This document shows positions 1 through 11,105 of a stretch of 64,000 bases of DNA, piece by piece. A program made the position numbers and the translations under genes. The stretch's first letter is position 1. Every line of letters starts with the position of its first letter. Below the pieces are notes generated by a model. That model was not told where the DNA came from and ran no database searches. It was given only the letters and a program-made list of their open reading frames with translations. Source of the stretch: Miscanthus floridulus (lineage: Eukaryota; Streptophyta; Magnoliopsida; Poales; Poaceae); NCBI RefSeq assembly GCF_019320115.1, contig NC_089598.1, positions 87,249,560-87,313,559 of the forward strand, given 5' to 3'.

Positions 1-355
1 TCCGAGTTTCAAGCTTGTTATTATCAATGGTGTATTGGTGTTCTTACATTTTCATTAAGCTCTACACTTGTATGAAGCTCAATGGGGAATGTTCATGCAA
101 TTTTATTAAGGTCTACACTTTTGAGGTCAATAAAGTGGCTTACATATTAGGCATTATGTCTGTACCATCATACAATATAGTATTACACTACTTATTCTAG
201 AGTTGTACTACAATACTGTTTTTAGTTTCCAGAATTGAAATCATAAGGTGCCTTTCGCCTTACAAAATCTGTACCAAGTTTCTGCATATAAATTCTGGTT
301 ATGGGTGCCATACACAAGGGGTTTTAACCAAGTCAGTGAATTATTCCATGTGCAG

Positions 356-979
356 GGTACAGCTGATGAGGTTGTTGACTGTTCTCATGGGAGGGCACTA
401 TGGGAACTATCCAAAGTGAAATATGAGCCTCTGTGGGTCAAAGGAGGGAACCACTGTAATTTGGAACTGTACCCAGAATACATTAAGCACCTGAAAAAAT
501 TCGTCAATGCCATTGAGAGATCGCCACCAGTTAAAGATGAATCTCCAGAGAGTTCAGGTCCTTCAGATCCTAGTGAAACAGGATCCGAAAGTGCAGAGAG
601 CTCACAGAGAAGCACCGATATCCGGGACAAACCAAGATCAAGCATTGATCATAGACCTAGCATTGATCGACGGGAGAAACCTAGGGGAAGTATAGACAGG
701 AGAGATAAGAGCAGAAAGAGCGTTGATCAGCTTGACAAACCACGGGCTAGTGTGGATCAAACTGACAGGCCACGGAAGAGCATCGATCGGTTTGTATATA
801 CATTTTATTTTATGCTTTCTACTTTACATTCCCTTGTGGAATTTTGTTGTACTTGTAAGACGTATTCTGTTTCCTGTCTCCTGACTCTTGTAATGCCGTG
901 ATGTGACAGCTTTGGGGGGATGATGAGGTCAGTCAAATTGTGCAATATTGACTGTTTCACTGCGGCTTCTGGGAGCTGA
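356..979 (+). CDS. ABHD17-like alpha/beta hydrolase, last two coding exons (partial)
   Basis: The 3' end of a plant ABHD17-type serine hydrolase (alpha/beta fold, related to vertebrate depalmitoylases); the 5' exons lie left of the window. Exon 356-789 follows a TGTGCAG acceptor and is in phase 0. It encodes GTADEVVD, which carries the expected catalytic Asp, and [13 protein letters not shown], with the expected catalytic His. The nucleophile Ser must lie in an upstream exon. Intron 790-909 (GTTTGT...GTGACAG) joins to exon 910-979, which ends in [13 protein letters not shown] and stop TGA 977-979. That C-terminus matches the conserved tail of plant family members. The linker between is a charged Ser/Asp/Arg/Lys repeat with about six S-(I/V)-D units. 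Bases 1-355 are intron. The reading frame is continuous across the junction, so I see no reason to call it a pseudogene. The function comes from family resemblance only. Confidence 0.85.
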
Positions 980-1440
980 AAAGATCGGAAGGTTAGTACT
1001 TGGTAGTGCCTCTTAGCCATCTGTATGTATTCCAAATTTTATAATTTGTTATTCAATTGGGTGTTTTTAGTGTGGCTGTTTAAAGGTGTATTGGTCTGAA
1101 TGAGGGTTTGTATTTCTTTCCACTGAATTGTTTGTTCCTTGAAAGGAAACAGCCATAGTTTCCCAACCACTTCCTCTTTGTTTTTTCTTGAAGTCATTCA
1201 CTTGTTACCTGATGTAGAACGAAGAAAAGCCTCCCTGCAAAGCAATGAGAGGCACTGTCTTTGCGTAACTGTAAATATGTTGTACTATTGCACCTTTTTT
1301 TTTTGGTTTTATGTTACACATTACACAGAAACGCTTTATAGATGTTGATCGGACTTTAAGTGGGGGTTTTCCTTTCCCCTCTTGTGGTCATGAATGAAAG
1401 CTTGCCTGATGATTGTTTACCATTATATCCTCGATGTTCT
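980..1440 (+). other. probable 3' UTR of the hydrolase gene
   Basis: AT-rich sequence directly after the stop codon, with no plausible coding frame. AAG|GTTAGT near 990-995 and TTGAAAG|GAAAC near 1145 could mark a 3'-UTR intron, but this is only a motif match. No poly(A) site can be fixed by eye. Confidence 0.4.
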
Positions 1441-1731
1441 ATTACTGCCCGATTTAGCGGCATCCTCCCCTTGCCACGCAGTCCGGAAACGTTCGTAGCC
1501 ACGGGACATGGAGTCGCAGCAGCAGCAGCTGGATCCACGCGACGGCTGGGCTACCATGTCTACGACAGCAGCGTTTAGAGGCCCCGACCCACATGGGACG
1601 GCTACCTGCCGGCTGCCGTGCGGCCAACCGGCAACAACGGGAGGCGGTAGCGGTGGAGCGCGACTGTGCGAGCGAAGCCGCCGGGTCCGCGGGCGCTCGC
1701 ACATGCTATCAGCGAGACCGGGGCGGTGAGG

Positions 1732-1759
1732 CTGGCACTGGCACTGGCACTGGCACTGG
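1732..1759. repeat. CTGGCA microsatellite
   Basis: Four perfect tandem CTGGCA units followed by a partial unit. Seen directly. Confidence 0.9.
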
Positions 1760-1832
1760 GACTCTTTGTTTGTCTTCCTGGACTAGGGTGGCCGGCCAGC
1801 TCTATACAGGTCTAAGGCGGTGCAACTCGCTA

Positions 1833-1895
1833 TGTTTGTTTGCCTGTACGCGGTAGAGCCTGACTGGGCCAAGAATCTTGTTTGTTTGCCTGTAC
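1833..1895. repeat. 17-bp direct repeat pair
   Basis: TGTTTGTTTGCCTGTAC occurs at 1833-1849 and again at 1879-1895, 46 bp apart. No function is assigned. Confidence 0.85.
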
Positions 1896-2837
1896 AAGTG
1901 GATACACCTACTCTGCATTTGAGCATATGTAACATTACCACCGTAGCTTCTTCTTCTGTCCTTATTGGCATTACAGCGAACACTTGGCGTGTGACGGCCA
2001 CGCCGCCGCCGAGCGCGCCCAGGAGCAAGCCGTCGCTGCCGGCCTCCTCCACCGCTGCCCAGGAGCGCCATGGCTGGGCTGCGCACCGTCGTCGTGGCCC
2101 TCGCTGCCGTCAGCTGACGCGTCTTCGAGTTCCGGAAGGCCGCGGCCACTGCGCTGGCGACCTGCACAGCGTCTCCTCGACACCGGCGCCTGCGCCAGCG
2201 GCCAGCTCGCCACCGGCGGCCTGCGTGCGCCAATCTCATGCGTTGGACGGGCTACCCCTTCGGGATCCGCGTTGGCGTCGACTACACGTCTTCAACCACC
2301 TCCAATTCACCGTCCTCGTCGGGATCGGGGCAGGGCTGCCGCATCGGAGCAGGGTAACGTGCCCGCGCTCGACCTTGCCGGCAACCGCCTCACCGATGGG
2401 GAGGGGGCCGCGCGGAGGAGGGAGATGGTGGAGGCGCAGGAGGAATGGTGGACGGAGGTGAGGAGGATGGCGTGGGCGCACGGAAGCTTCCTGGTGAGCT
2501 GCTGGTGAGGAAGGAAGGGGGCGGAGCCGCGGGGAGGGAGGCGGCGGCGCTGCCATGGTGAGGTGGGGAGTGCCGGAGGGTGCAACATGGGATTCGGAGG
2601 AAGGCGCCGCAGGTGACGGCAATGTCCGCCCTAGCCACCCCGAGCACCCGCTCGGGCCGAGCCCGGGAGAATTCGTTCCCCCGCGGCCTGGCTGAGGCCT
2701 GCTTTAACGAGTGTGCGGGCTGGGCTGGGAACCACGTCCGGGTAAACAAACAGCCTAGGTTGCAGCCCACGGGTGCAGTGGCCCGGCTGGGCCAGACAAA
2801 CAAACGTGCCCTTTGCCTCTTTGGTGCGAGTACCGAG

Positions 2838-3001
2838 GACCAAAATTTGTCTTGCCCAAGATTTGGCAAGCCATATTTTTTTGCTATTGTTTGGTTTTCT
2901 ACCAAAACTTGCCAATTCTTCATATTTGGCTTGCTAAATCTATGACAAGATTTTTTACCTAACTTTGGCTTGCCAAATCTTTGGCATGTTCAATTTTGGT
3001 C
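2838..3001. mobile_element. 164-bp MITE with imperfect terminal inverted repeats
   Basis: GACCAAAAT at 2838-2846 is mirrored by ATTTTGGTC at 2993-3001. Just inside, AGATTTGGCAAGCCA (2859-2873) is the exact reverse complement of TGGCTTGCCAAATCT (2966-2980). The sequence between is AT-rich and has no ORF. The superfamily is not assigned because I could not define a target-site duplication. Confidence 0.6.
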
Positions 3002-3181
3002 GCAAACGACCCTGAGTATGTGCGCACCTGGGGCTCGCATGGGCTTTGTGGAATGGGCCCATGGGCTGTGGCATGGGCGCATGGCCTCGATGGATCAAGT
3101 CCAGCAGCCAGCCTGTTTAGGTTGGCTTAAGCCCATCGTTCATCGGCCTTATTCCTTTTCCCTCAAACAAAAAAAAGAAGT

Positions 3182-4281
3182 CCAATTACCTCCCTCCCTC
3201 GACTATCACAGTTGTTTGATTTTTCTCCTTGATCTAAAAAATTAGTCTTTTTAAACCCCCTTAACTTTTGAAAACCATTCATTTTTACACTCCGGCGGTT
3301 TTGATGGTGGTTTTGCTAATATGGCGTAACGTCAAGGGGGTAAATCGAACTAAGTTGAAAGTTCAAGAGGTAAATCGAACTATAATTATTTTTATAAAAA
3401 ATAATAAAAATAAAAAATATTCAAATATATTTTTACATGAAAAATAATGCAATTAAAAATCCTAAACTTGGGTGAAAATTCATAGAAAATTTATTTTAGC
3501 TCAGAAAATTATGAAACTTGTTTTAGGTTTTCTAAAAGCATGCTCTATGTTATGGTGCCTAGCTTGAAATCGGTTAAATTTTTATGGACTCACTTTAGTG
3601 CTTATTTGCTAGTAGAAGCTCTCCTTTGTATTATAATTAGTGGATAATGATAATCATCTAAACTACACAAAAGCACCATTGAAGCATCTTTAGGGCTGTA
3701 GAGGGCACTGGTCCACTACCCCTAGATAAATTTTCAAAGTAGTTTCGTCAAACTGCGTGCCTGCATGCACACTGCCGCACATATGCATGCATGTATGCAC
3801 CCTTTGTTTAATACATTTAATTAAGTTCTACAAACTAGATTTAATTAAGTTTTAGTGCAATGAGTTATGGGGCGTAATGTCGCAAACAATCTAGATGGTA
3901 GCACATGGGTCATGATATTTCTACAAATAGAATCAAGTGACATGAAAAGCTAGGCACCATAGCATAGAGCATGATTTTAGAAAAAAAATCTAAAATTAGT
4001 TTCATGATTTTCCAAGCTAAAACAAATTTTCTATGAATTTTCTAACATTAAACCAGGGTGTAGGGTTTTAATTGTTATATTTTTATGTAAAATATATTTG
4101 GATATATTTTTTTATTTTTTAAGATTTTTTTTATATTTTTATAAAAACATTTCTCCTCAAACTTTCAACTTAGTCCGATTTACCTCCTTTGACGTGAATG
4201 GTTTTCAAAAGTTTAAGGGTTTAAAACCTGGTTTTGTAGATCAAGAACGAAAATTAGACGAGACTGAGGTAGGTAAATTGA
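3182..4281. mobile_element. Long-arm inverted-repeat (foldback/MULE-like) element
   Basis: The left arm, about 3182-3566, is an imperfect reverse complement of the right arm, about 3947-4281. Matching landmarks are the outer (C)AATTACCTCCCT-type ends, AACTTTTGAAAACCATTCA, the AATCGAACT/AGTCCGATT blocks, and the inner GCATGCTCTATGTTATGGTGC versus its right-hand complement. The left arm holds about 60 bp that the right lacks, around 3290-3345. The central 380 bp has no recognisable ORF. Such long-arm elements in grasses are usually non-autonomous Mutator-like or foldback elements; the assignment here is inference. Confidence 0.6.
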
Positions 4282-4330
4282 ACCTGGTTGTGGTAAAAAA
4301 AAGTTTAGTTCGTTTTGTGAAATTGCTATG

Positions 4331-4606
4331 ATGTGGGAACTTAGTGCCTTATTGAATGTTGTTGTGTGTAATAACATGTAGTACCTCTGTTCCAAAATAA
4401 ATAGTTTTCTAGAAATTTTTAGATAGATTAAGGATGTTAACAAAAGACACACCTACCCTCAACTCTTCTCTCGAAGGATATCTCCTAGATTAGCTGTTAT
4501 TGTTTGTATATACCCACAATTAGCTTCCGCATTAGGAAGCAATGTCTTATGTTTTCATATATTGCTATTTTTTTATAAATGTTAAACCTTAGAAAGTTAC
4601 TTATGA
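4331..4606. other. intergenic spacer with a Stowaway-like fragment
   Basis: AT-rich DNA. CTCTGTTCCAAAATAAATAG near 4384-4403 resembles the 5' end of grass Tc1/mariner Stowaway MITEs, but no matching right end is visible. Nothing else is recognised. Confidence 0.3.
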
Positions 4607-4611
4607 CAGTG

Positions 4612-5187
4612 TGAAAGGTCCTAATGGCTAGAGGGGGGTGAATAGCCTAATACAAATTTCTACAACAACACTTAGCAACTCGGTTAGACAATTATGAGAC
4701 GAAGCAAATGTTGCGCTAGCCTACTAAAAATGCAAGCCACCTACCACAATTCTAGTTTCTATAGTTTCTAACCATACAATGGCTATGTCACTATACTAAG
4801 TTAGTGCGCTCTCAAAGGCTAACTAAAGAGCCACACTAACCAAACTAACAAGCTCTCACAACTAGCTACACTAAAGAGCTTGATAACTAGTTTGCGATAA
4901 TGTAAAGAGAGTGAGCAAGATGGTTATACCGCCGTGTCGAGGAGTGAACCAATCAATCACAAGAATAAATACCAATGAAGATCAATCTCCTCGGAATCAA
5001 ATGATGAACACAATGATTTTTTATCGAGGTTTACTTGCTTGCCGGCAAGCTAGTCCTCGTTGTAGCGATTCACTTACTTGGAGGTTCACACACTAATTGG
5101 CATCACACATCAAACCCTCAATAGGGTGCTGCACAACCAACACAAGATGAGAATCACACAAGCCACGAGCAATTCACTAGAGTACCT
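4612..5187 (-). repeat. Family-B solo LTR, left part (split by element A)
   Basis: This sequence starts TGAAAGGTCC, as does the LTR at 21641, and runs collinearly with it until GAGTACCT. There element A interrupts it, and it resumes at 34664-36038. Together the parts give about 1.95 kb, the length of the other B LTRs. The outer flanks CAGTG (4607-4611) and CACTG (36039-36043) look like a 5-bp target duplication with one mismatch. No B internal region is attached, so it is a solo LTR left by LTR-LTR recombination. Confidence 0.8.
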
Positions 5188-5934
5188 TGAAAGCATCTAG
5201 GCCCCTAGTTGGGTTTTAGTGATTAATGACAATACGTGATTACTATGACTAACGTGCATTTTGTAGAGGCAATTAAGTTAGGTCATGGTAATGGAGATCG
5301 ATTGGGCTATCATGGTGGTCATGCCCCTACGATGGAAATCGTTTCAGTTTTCAAAGGATGGATGACAAGGTTAAGGATGGACTAGTTCTAAGTGTCGTTT
5401 GGTGTTGAAGAGACACTTAGAGTAGTTTATGACTTTGTTTTTCCTTTGGCCGTACTATTAAGGGGGGTATGGACAGGTAGCTTGACCTAGGTGAGTCTAG
5501 TGGGTTAGGTGTGGTGCACACTTGCTAAACCTAGCACTAGGTAGCTCCTAAAAAGCCCTTAGATCCATTGGAGCAAACTTCATTCACGTACGATCGAAAA
5601 TTGGAAGTGAATGGAGGGTCAAATACTAACCGGACGCTGGCTTTGGTGTGACTGGACGCTGGCGCAGAGTCCGGTCAGTTCATTTGATCAAGGTGAAGTC
5701 GTCTGGAAGTGACCGGACGCTGAGAGGTGAAGTGACCGGATGCTGAGGGCCAACGTCCGGTCGACTCCAGTAAGGTTCCAGAGAGGAAAAATCACTACCG
5801 GACGCGTCCGGTCACTATTTGATCACTGGAATTCGGGGTGAACTGACCGACGCATCCAGTCAACATGACCGGAGCATCCGGTCACCCCGCAGAGTCACAT
5901 AACGGTTCATTTTTCAGCCCATGTTATAAATACT

Positions 5935-5942
5935 TCCTCCAT
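5935..5942 (+). promoter_or_regulatory. TATA box in element A 5' LTR
   Basis: TATAAATA, also present at the matching place in the 3' LTR (33946-33953). It lies downstream of the GC-rich U3 hairpin motifs, where an LTR core promoter is expected. Placement is by sequence only. Confidence 0.5.
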
Positions 5943-6055
5943 TCGTGTGTGGGGATACTTTTGCTCATTTCAACAGCTGAGAAACACCTTTGAGAGTGCC
6001 AAGAAGAGCAAGGTCTTAGTGGGGTGATTGAGATTTGAGAATCCCAAAGAGAGCC

Positions 6056-7843
6056 TAAAAGCTCTAGTTTGGTTTTGGTGAATTGATGAAACCCTAAGTG
6101 CTAACCTAGTTTATCAAGTGATCATGAGATAGGTAGCACATTCCAAGTGGTGAAGCAAATGAAGATCATGACATGATGATGGTGATGCTATGGTGATGAT
6201 CAAGTGCTTGGACTTGAAAAGAAGAAAGAGAAAAACAAAAGGCTCAAGGCAAAGGTATAAATGGTAGGAACTATTTTGTTTTGGTGATCGAGACACTTAG
6301 TGAGTGTGATCACATTTAGGATCGATAGCCGTACTATTAGGATGGGTGAAACTCGTATCGAAATGCGGTTATCAAAGTGCCACTAGATGCTCTAACTCAT
6401 TGCATATGCATTTAGGATCTAGTGGAGTGCTAACACCCTTGAAAAATATTTGTGAAAATATGCTAACACATATGCATATGGTGATACACTTGGTGGTTGG
6501 CACATTTGAGCAAGGGTTAGGAACTTCACCGGTGGAGTGTCCGCCCGTAGAGTGCGGACAGTCCGACGGTGCCACCGGCGCCCTAAACTCAGGTGAACGT
6601 GGTCACTGTAAGTGACCAGATGCTGGTCTCTGAAGGACCGGCGTGTCTGGTCAGTAGCAGCAGAAGAAGTGCAGCATTAGTCGTCAACCAGACGCTGGCG
6701 CTGAAATGACCGGACTCTGGGGTTCAGCATCTGGTCACTTTAAGCTGATGCGCCCGGTCGTCACTTGACCATTGAGATCGGGCGATCAACATTTGAAGAG
6801 AGGGGACACATGGCACACATCGCGTGACCGGACGCTGAGGTCCAGCGTCCGATCGATTTGACCGGAGCGTCAGGTCACCCCGTGTTGTACCCAGTGAAGG
6901 GGTACAACGGCTCTATTTCGTGGAGGCTTCTATTTAAGCCCCATGGCCGGCTCAAGCTCACCCTCTTGGCCATTTGTATTAAGATAGCAACCTTGTGAGC
7001 TTAGCCAAAGCCCTCCTACTCATCTCCATCATTGATTCATCATCTTTGTGAGATTGGGAGAGAATCCAAGTGCACTGCTTGAGTGTTTGCATCTAGAGGC
7101 ACTTGGTGTTCGTGTTTTGCTGCGGGATTTGGTTGTTACTCTTGGTGGTTGCCGCCACCTAGATGGCTTGGAGCAGCGAGGATCGTCGAGCGGAGAGTGG
7201 TGATTGTCTCCGGCTCCGATCATGGTGATTGTGAGGGGTTCTTGACCTTTCCCTGGCGGAGAGCCAAACGATACTCTAGTGGATTGCTCGTGGCTTGTGT
7301 GATCCTCATCTTGTGTTGGTTGTGCGGCACCCTATTGAGGGTTTGGCATGGGATGCCAATTAGCTCGTGAACCTCCAAGTGAGTGAATCGCCACAACGAG
7401 GAGTAGCTTGCTGGCAAGCAAGTGAACCTCGGTAAAAACTCATTGTGTCATCATTTGATTCCGAAGTGATTGATCTTCATTGTTATTCATTCTTATGATT
7501 GATTGGCTCCTTCCTCGACACGGTGGTATAACCTTCTTGCTCACTCTCTTTACTTTACTGCAAACTAGTTGTCAAGCTCTTTAGTGTAGCTAGTTGTGAG
7601 AGCTTGTTAGTTTGGTTAGTGTGGCTCTTTAGTTACCTTTTGAGAGCACACTAACTTAGTGTAGTGTCATAGCTATTGTGTGGATAGAAACTATATAAAC
7701 TAGAATTGTGGTAGGTGGCTTGTTTTTTAGTAGGCTAGCGCAACACTTGCTTTACCTCATAATTGTCTAACCGGTTTGGTAAGTGTTGTTGTAGAAATTT
7801 TTAATAGGCTATTCACCCCCCCTCTAGCCATTAGGACCTTTCA
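6056..7843 (+). repeat. Family-B solo LTR nested in element A 5' LTR
   Basis: A 1,788-bp family-B LTR in the + orientation, from TAAAAGCTCTAG (start TG mutated to TA) to ATTAGGACCTTTCA. It is flanked by a perfect 5-bp duplication, GAGCC at 6051-6055 and 7844-7848. The 3' LTR of element A shows the empty site, AGAGAGCCCTTATTAG. No B internal sequence remains. Confidence 0.9.
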
Positions 7844-8437
7844 GAGCCCTCATTAGTGAGATCAAGAGTAGCAAAGTGTGCATCCACCCTTCTCATTAGT
7901 CTTGTTGTGGTCAAGTGAGAGTTCGTGCTTGTTACTCTTGGTGATCGCCATCACCTAGATGGCTTGGTGGTGATTGGGAGCTTGGTGATCATCCGACGGA
8001 GCTTGTGGATGACCCTACTCAAGTTGTGAGCAGTTGTGGGTAATTCACCGCGACGGAGTGTCAAAGAATAAACCTGTATAGAGCACTTGATCCTTGCGCG
8101 GATCAAGGGGGAGCTACACCCTTGTGCGGGTGCTCCAACGAGGACTAGTGGGGAGTGGCGACTCTCCGATACCTCGGCAAAATATCGCCGTGTTCCTCCT
8201 TCTCTCTCTACTTTGAGCATTTACTTTGAGCAATTCAATACTTGTCTTTACATTCATAGAATTGCCATGCTAGAGTAGGATTGGAACTTAGGTTGCAAGA
8301 CTTTTTGTGCGGTAGAACATTAGAAACACTTTCTAGGCACAAGGGGTTAATTGGGCTAACCGTTGGATTTAATTATTGCAAAGAAATTTAGAATTAGCCC
8401 AATTCACCCCCCTCTTGGACATTTTGATCCTTTCAAT

Positions 8438-8449
8438 TGGTATCAGAGC
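8438..8449 (+). other. Primer-binding site of element A
   Basis: TGGTATCAGAGC, the standard plant Copia site complementary to the 3' end of initiator tRNA-Met, two bases after the LTR end. Confidence 0.9.
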
Positions 8450-8488
8450 CTCGTGCTCACGTATTTAGGCTTAACCACCTAGAGAAAG

Positions 8489-11091
8489 ATGTCTCACGGG
8501 GATGAACCTCCTCCTATCTTTGAGGGGGGTGATTTTCTATATTGGAAAATTCACATGGAGGCGTACTTAGAAGCTCTAGATGTTGGAATACTTAGAGCCA
8601 CCTCACAAGGCTTCCCAAAACCTTGGGATGCTACTAACCTACAAGGCGATGAGGTGAATTACAAGAAATGGAATGCAAAGGCTCGAAACACCATCTTTAG
8701 AGGCCTTTGCAAAGATGTGTTTAACTAGGTGAGGAACCACAAAGACACCCATGCACTATGGTCGGACGTTTGTGCGCTCCATGAGAGAACGAAGAGTGAG
8801 CGTGAGTAATGCTATCATCTTGTCATGAAAAAGCTTAACTCCTTTGAGATGCTTCCTAAAGAATGTGCTAATAAAATGTATTCACGCTTGAATGTTCTTG
8901 TAGAGGAAGTTAATGGGTTTGGACTCACCCAAATGCAACCATCCGATGTTGTAAGAAAGATCTTGAGTGTCCTCCCCATTGACAAATATGGGCATATTGT
9001 GACCGTGCTTCATCAAGGTGATCTTTCCACCGCTACACTGACACAAATCTTAGGAAAGATCAATGCTCATGAGATGTACATGCACATCACACCTCAAGAT
9101 GACTTATCCTCTACAAAGAAGAAAGAAAAGGACTTAGCATTCAAAGCTAGTCAAGAGAAGGGCAAAGCAAGACTTGAGTATGAGAGCTCAAGTGATGATG
9201 AAGTTGATAATGCAAGTCTTGCTCTCATGGTGAGAAAAACTGCCAAGATGCTAAAGAAGCTCAATAAGAGTGACATCAAGTTCGATGGCAAGAAGTTCTT
9301 CACTAGCTCTAGAAGGAAGCCAATCTCCGAGATGGATTGCTATAATTATGGAGAACTTGGTCATCTAGCACACCAATGCACCAAGCCCAAGAAAGACAAG
9401 TTCAAGAACATGTACAAGGGCAAGAAAGATTACTCAAGTAATGAAGAAGAAGATGAGAAGAAGAAAAACAAGCCATACAAGAAGAGAGATGGCAAGAAGA
9501 AAGACTTCCACAAGAAGAAGAAGAGTGGAAAGACATACATCATCGGTGATTGGCTCATGGACATTGATTCATCTAGTGGCTCATCTGATGATGATAGTGA
9601 CAACGAGAAGGTGGCCACAATTGTTATTGACTCTTCATCATCTTCACCACCACCACCGCCATCATCCTCTATACACCTATGCCTTATGGCCAAGGGTGAA
9701 CGCAAGGTATCAAATGATGATGATAGTAGTGGTGATGAATATGCTAGTAATGATGATAGCGATAGTGATGATGATGAATATGAATCACCTTCTTATGATG
9801 ATCTTGCTAGATTGGTAAAACAATACACTAAGATCATTATAAAGACTAGAGCTAAGAATGAAAAGCTAGAAGCTAAGAATGATTTACTTTTAGCTAAATG
9901 TGATATGGCAGAAAAGACTAGTATTGAGCTTAGAGAAGCAAATGATGCTATATCATCCAAACTCAAGGAGCTCAAATCTTCTAAGAAAGAGCTTAGAGAT
10001 AAACATGATAAACTTGAGAGGATACACAATGAGCTCATCACTAGCCATAACAAGCTAAAAGAAGAATATACAACTCTAAAGATCAATCATGATAATCTTG
10101 TTATTGCTCAAGAATTCTTATCCAATGAGCCACATGATGCTACTAACGATGTTGTTAAGATTGATATAGCTACATCATGTGATGATTTGATCATTGAGAG
10201 CATTGAGCAAAGTTCTAGTAGCAAGGGCAAGCAAGTGGTTGGGGCTGATGATTATGATAAGTTTGTCTAGCTCAAGAATGACAATAAAAAACTCAAGAAA
10301 GATCTTGAAGAGATCAAAAGCCACAACACTATTGTGCAAGAAACTCTTGATCATGATGGTGACTTGATCCCATTGTTCGCCTAAATGGTCGTTTAGCCCG
10401 TTTAAACACCGTGTAAACGCTACACGGTGGTGCGCTGTTTCCGTTTAATCACCTGTTTACCCCGTTTAATTGGCCGTTTAGCCCGTTTAATAGGACGTTT
10501 TGCCCGAATAATGGCTAAATGGTAGGTGACCGACTGTTTACCGTTTAGCGTTTAGGAAAACACTGCTTGATCCTTGAGAATGAGAAGCTCAAAGAAGAGA
10601 ACAAGAAGCTCAAGGAAGAGAAAAACAATGATGCTCTCAAGGAAGAAAACAACAAGCTCAAATTGGAGAAAGAGCATCTCAAGATTGGATTGAGCAAGTT
10701 CACAAGAGGCAAGTATCTACAAAGTGAGCTACTTATGAACACCGTTATGAAGATGGATAAAAGTGGCATTGGGTATTTAGCAAACCAAGAGAAGAAGGCT
10801 CAAGCTCAACAACAACACAAGTCAAAGCCAAAGCCAAAGAGATGTTTTGAGTGTGGACAAGAAGGTCACTTTGCCCATGAGTGCCAAACTCCACCACCAC
10901 AACCCTTGCCCAAGCATTCTAGATCTTTTGCCTTCAATGCTCACTACATGCTTAGAAAGGGTTCTAGTGGAAAAATGAAAGTCATGTTCTTAGGACCTCC
11001 CAACAAGAATAGGCCTAAGAAAATTTGGGTTGCAAAGTCACTTGTTGAGAAGGTGAAGGGCCCTCAACAAGTTTGGGTTCCTAAAGCTTGA
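8489..11091 (+). pseudogene. Element A gag (broken)
   Basis: This encodes the nucleocapsid polyprotein of the SIRE-like element. It starts MSHGDEPPPIFEGGDFLYW after the leader. The N-terminal part is a UBN2/gag-2 type domain, followed by a first zinc knuckle whose second Cys is Tyr (CYNYGELGHLAHQC, near 9340). A Lys-rich and Asp/Ser-rich linker comes next, then a long coiled coil (about 9840-10110 and 10570-10700). A second, intact knuckle, CFECGQEGHFAHEC, lies near 10840. Stops interrupt it at 8726 (TAG), at about 8807 (TAA) and at 10268 (TAG), and a 195-bp hAT MITE splits the coiled coil at 10371-10565. It ends WVPKA-TGA at 11089-11091; pol follows in another frame. It is not functional. 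Confidence 0.85.
10371..10565. mobile_element. 195-bp hAT MITE inside element A gag
   Basis: It is flanked by a perfect 8-bp target duplication, CTTGATCC at 10363-10370 and 10566-10573, which is diagnostic of hAT elements. The terminal inverted repeats are CATTGTTCGCCTAAA on the left and CAGTGTTTTCCTAAA read in from the right. Inside, CGTTTAGCCCGTTTA-like motifs repeat. There is no ORF. The gag coiled coil continues on both sides. Confidence 0.85.
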
Positions 11092-11105
11092 TCTCTTGTG
11101 TGTAG

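Larger units (their letters stand above)
1441..2837. other. GC-rich segment of unknown nature
   Basis: About 1.4 kb of GC-rich DNA between AT-rich flanks. Both strands carry long open frames, but these are low-complexity Ala/Arg/Pro/Gly translations of the kind GC-rich DNA gives by chance. I recognise no domain. TTTGTTTGCCTG-like motifs near 1833-1895 and inverse-looking GACAAACAAACG near 2796 hint at a captured-fragment transposon, but I found no clean terminal repeats or target-site duplication. Confidence 0.3.
5188..8435 (+). repeat. Element A 5' LTR (interrupted)
   Basis: It begins TGAAAGCATCTAGG and ends TTGATCCTTTCA. Removing the nested solo LTR (6056-7843) and one TSD copy leaves about 1,455 bp, against 1,459 bp for the 3' LTR. 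It holds several GACCGGACGCTG-type motifs in both orientations around 5636-5885 and a TATAAATA box at 5935-5942. Confidence 0.9.

Noticed and set aside
1820..2508. Two overlapping plus-strand open frames of 174-213 codons
   Set aside because: Low-complexity Ala/Pro/Arg translations of GC-rich DNA; frames of similar length occur on the minus strand.
9430..9818. Minus- and plus-strand Ser/Arg-rich frames over element A gag
   Set aside because: Shadows of the Lys/Asp/Ser-rich gag linker.
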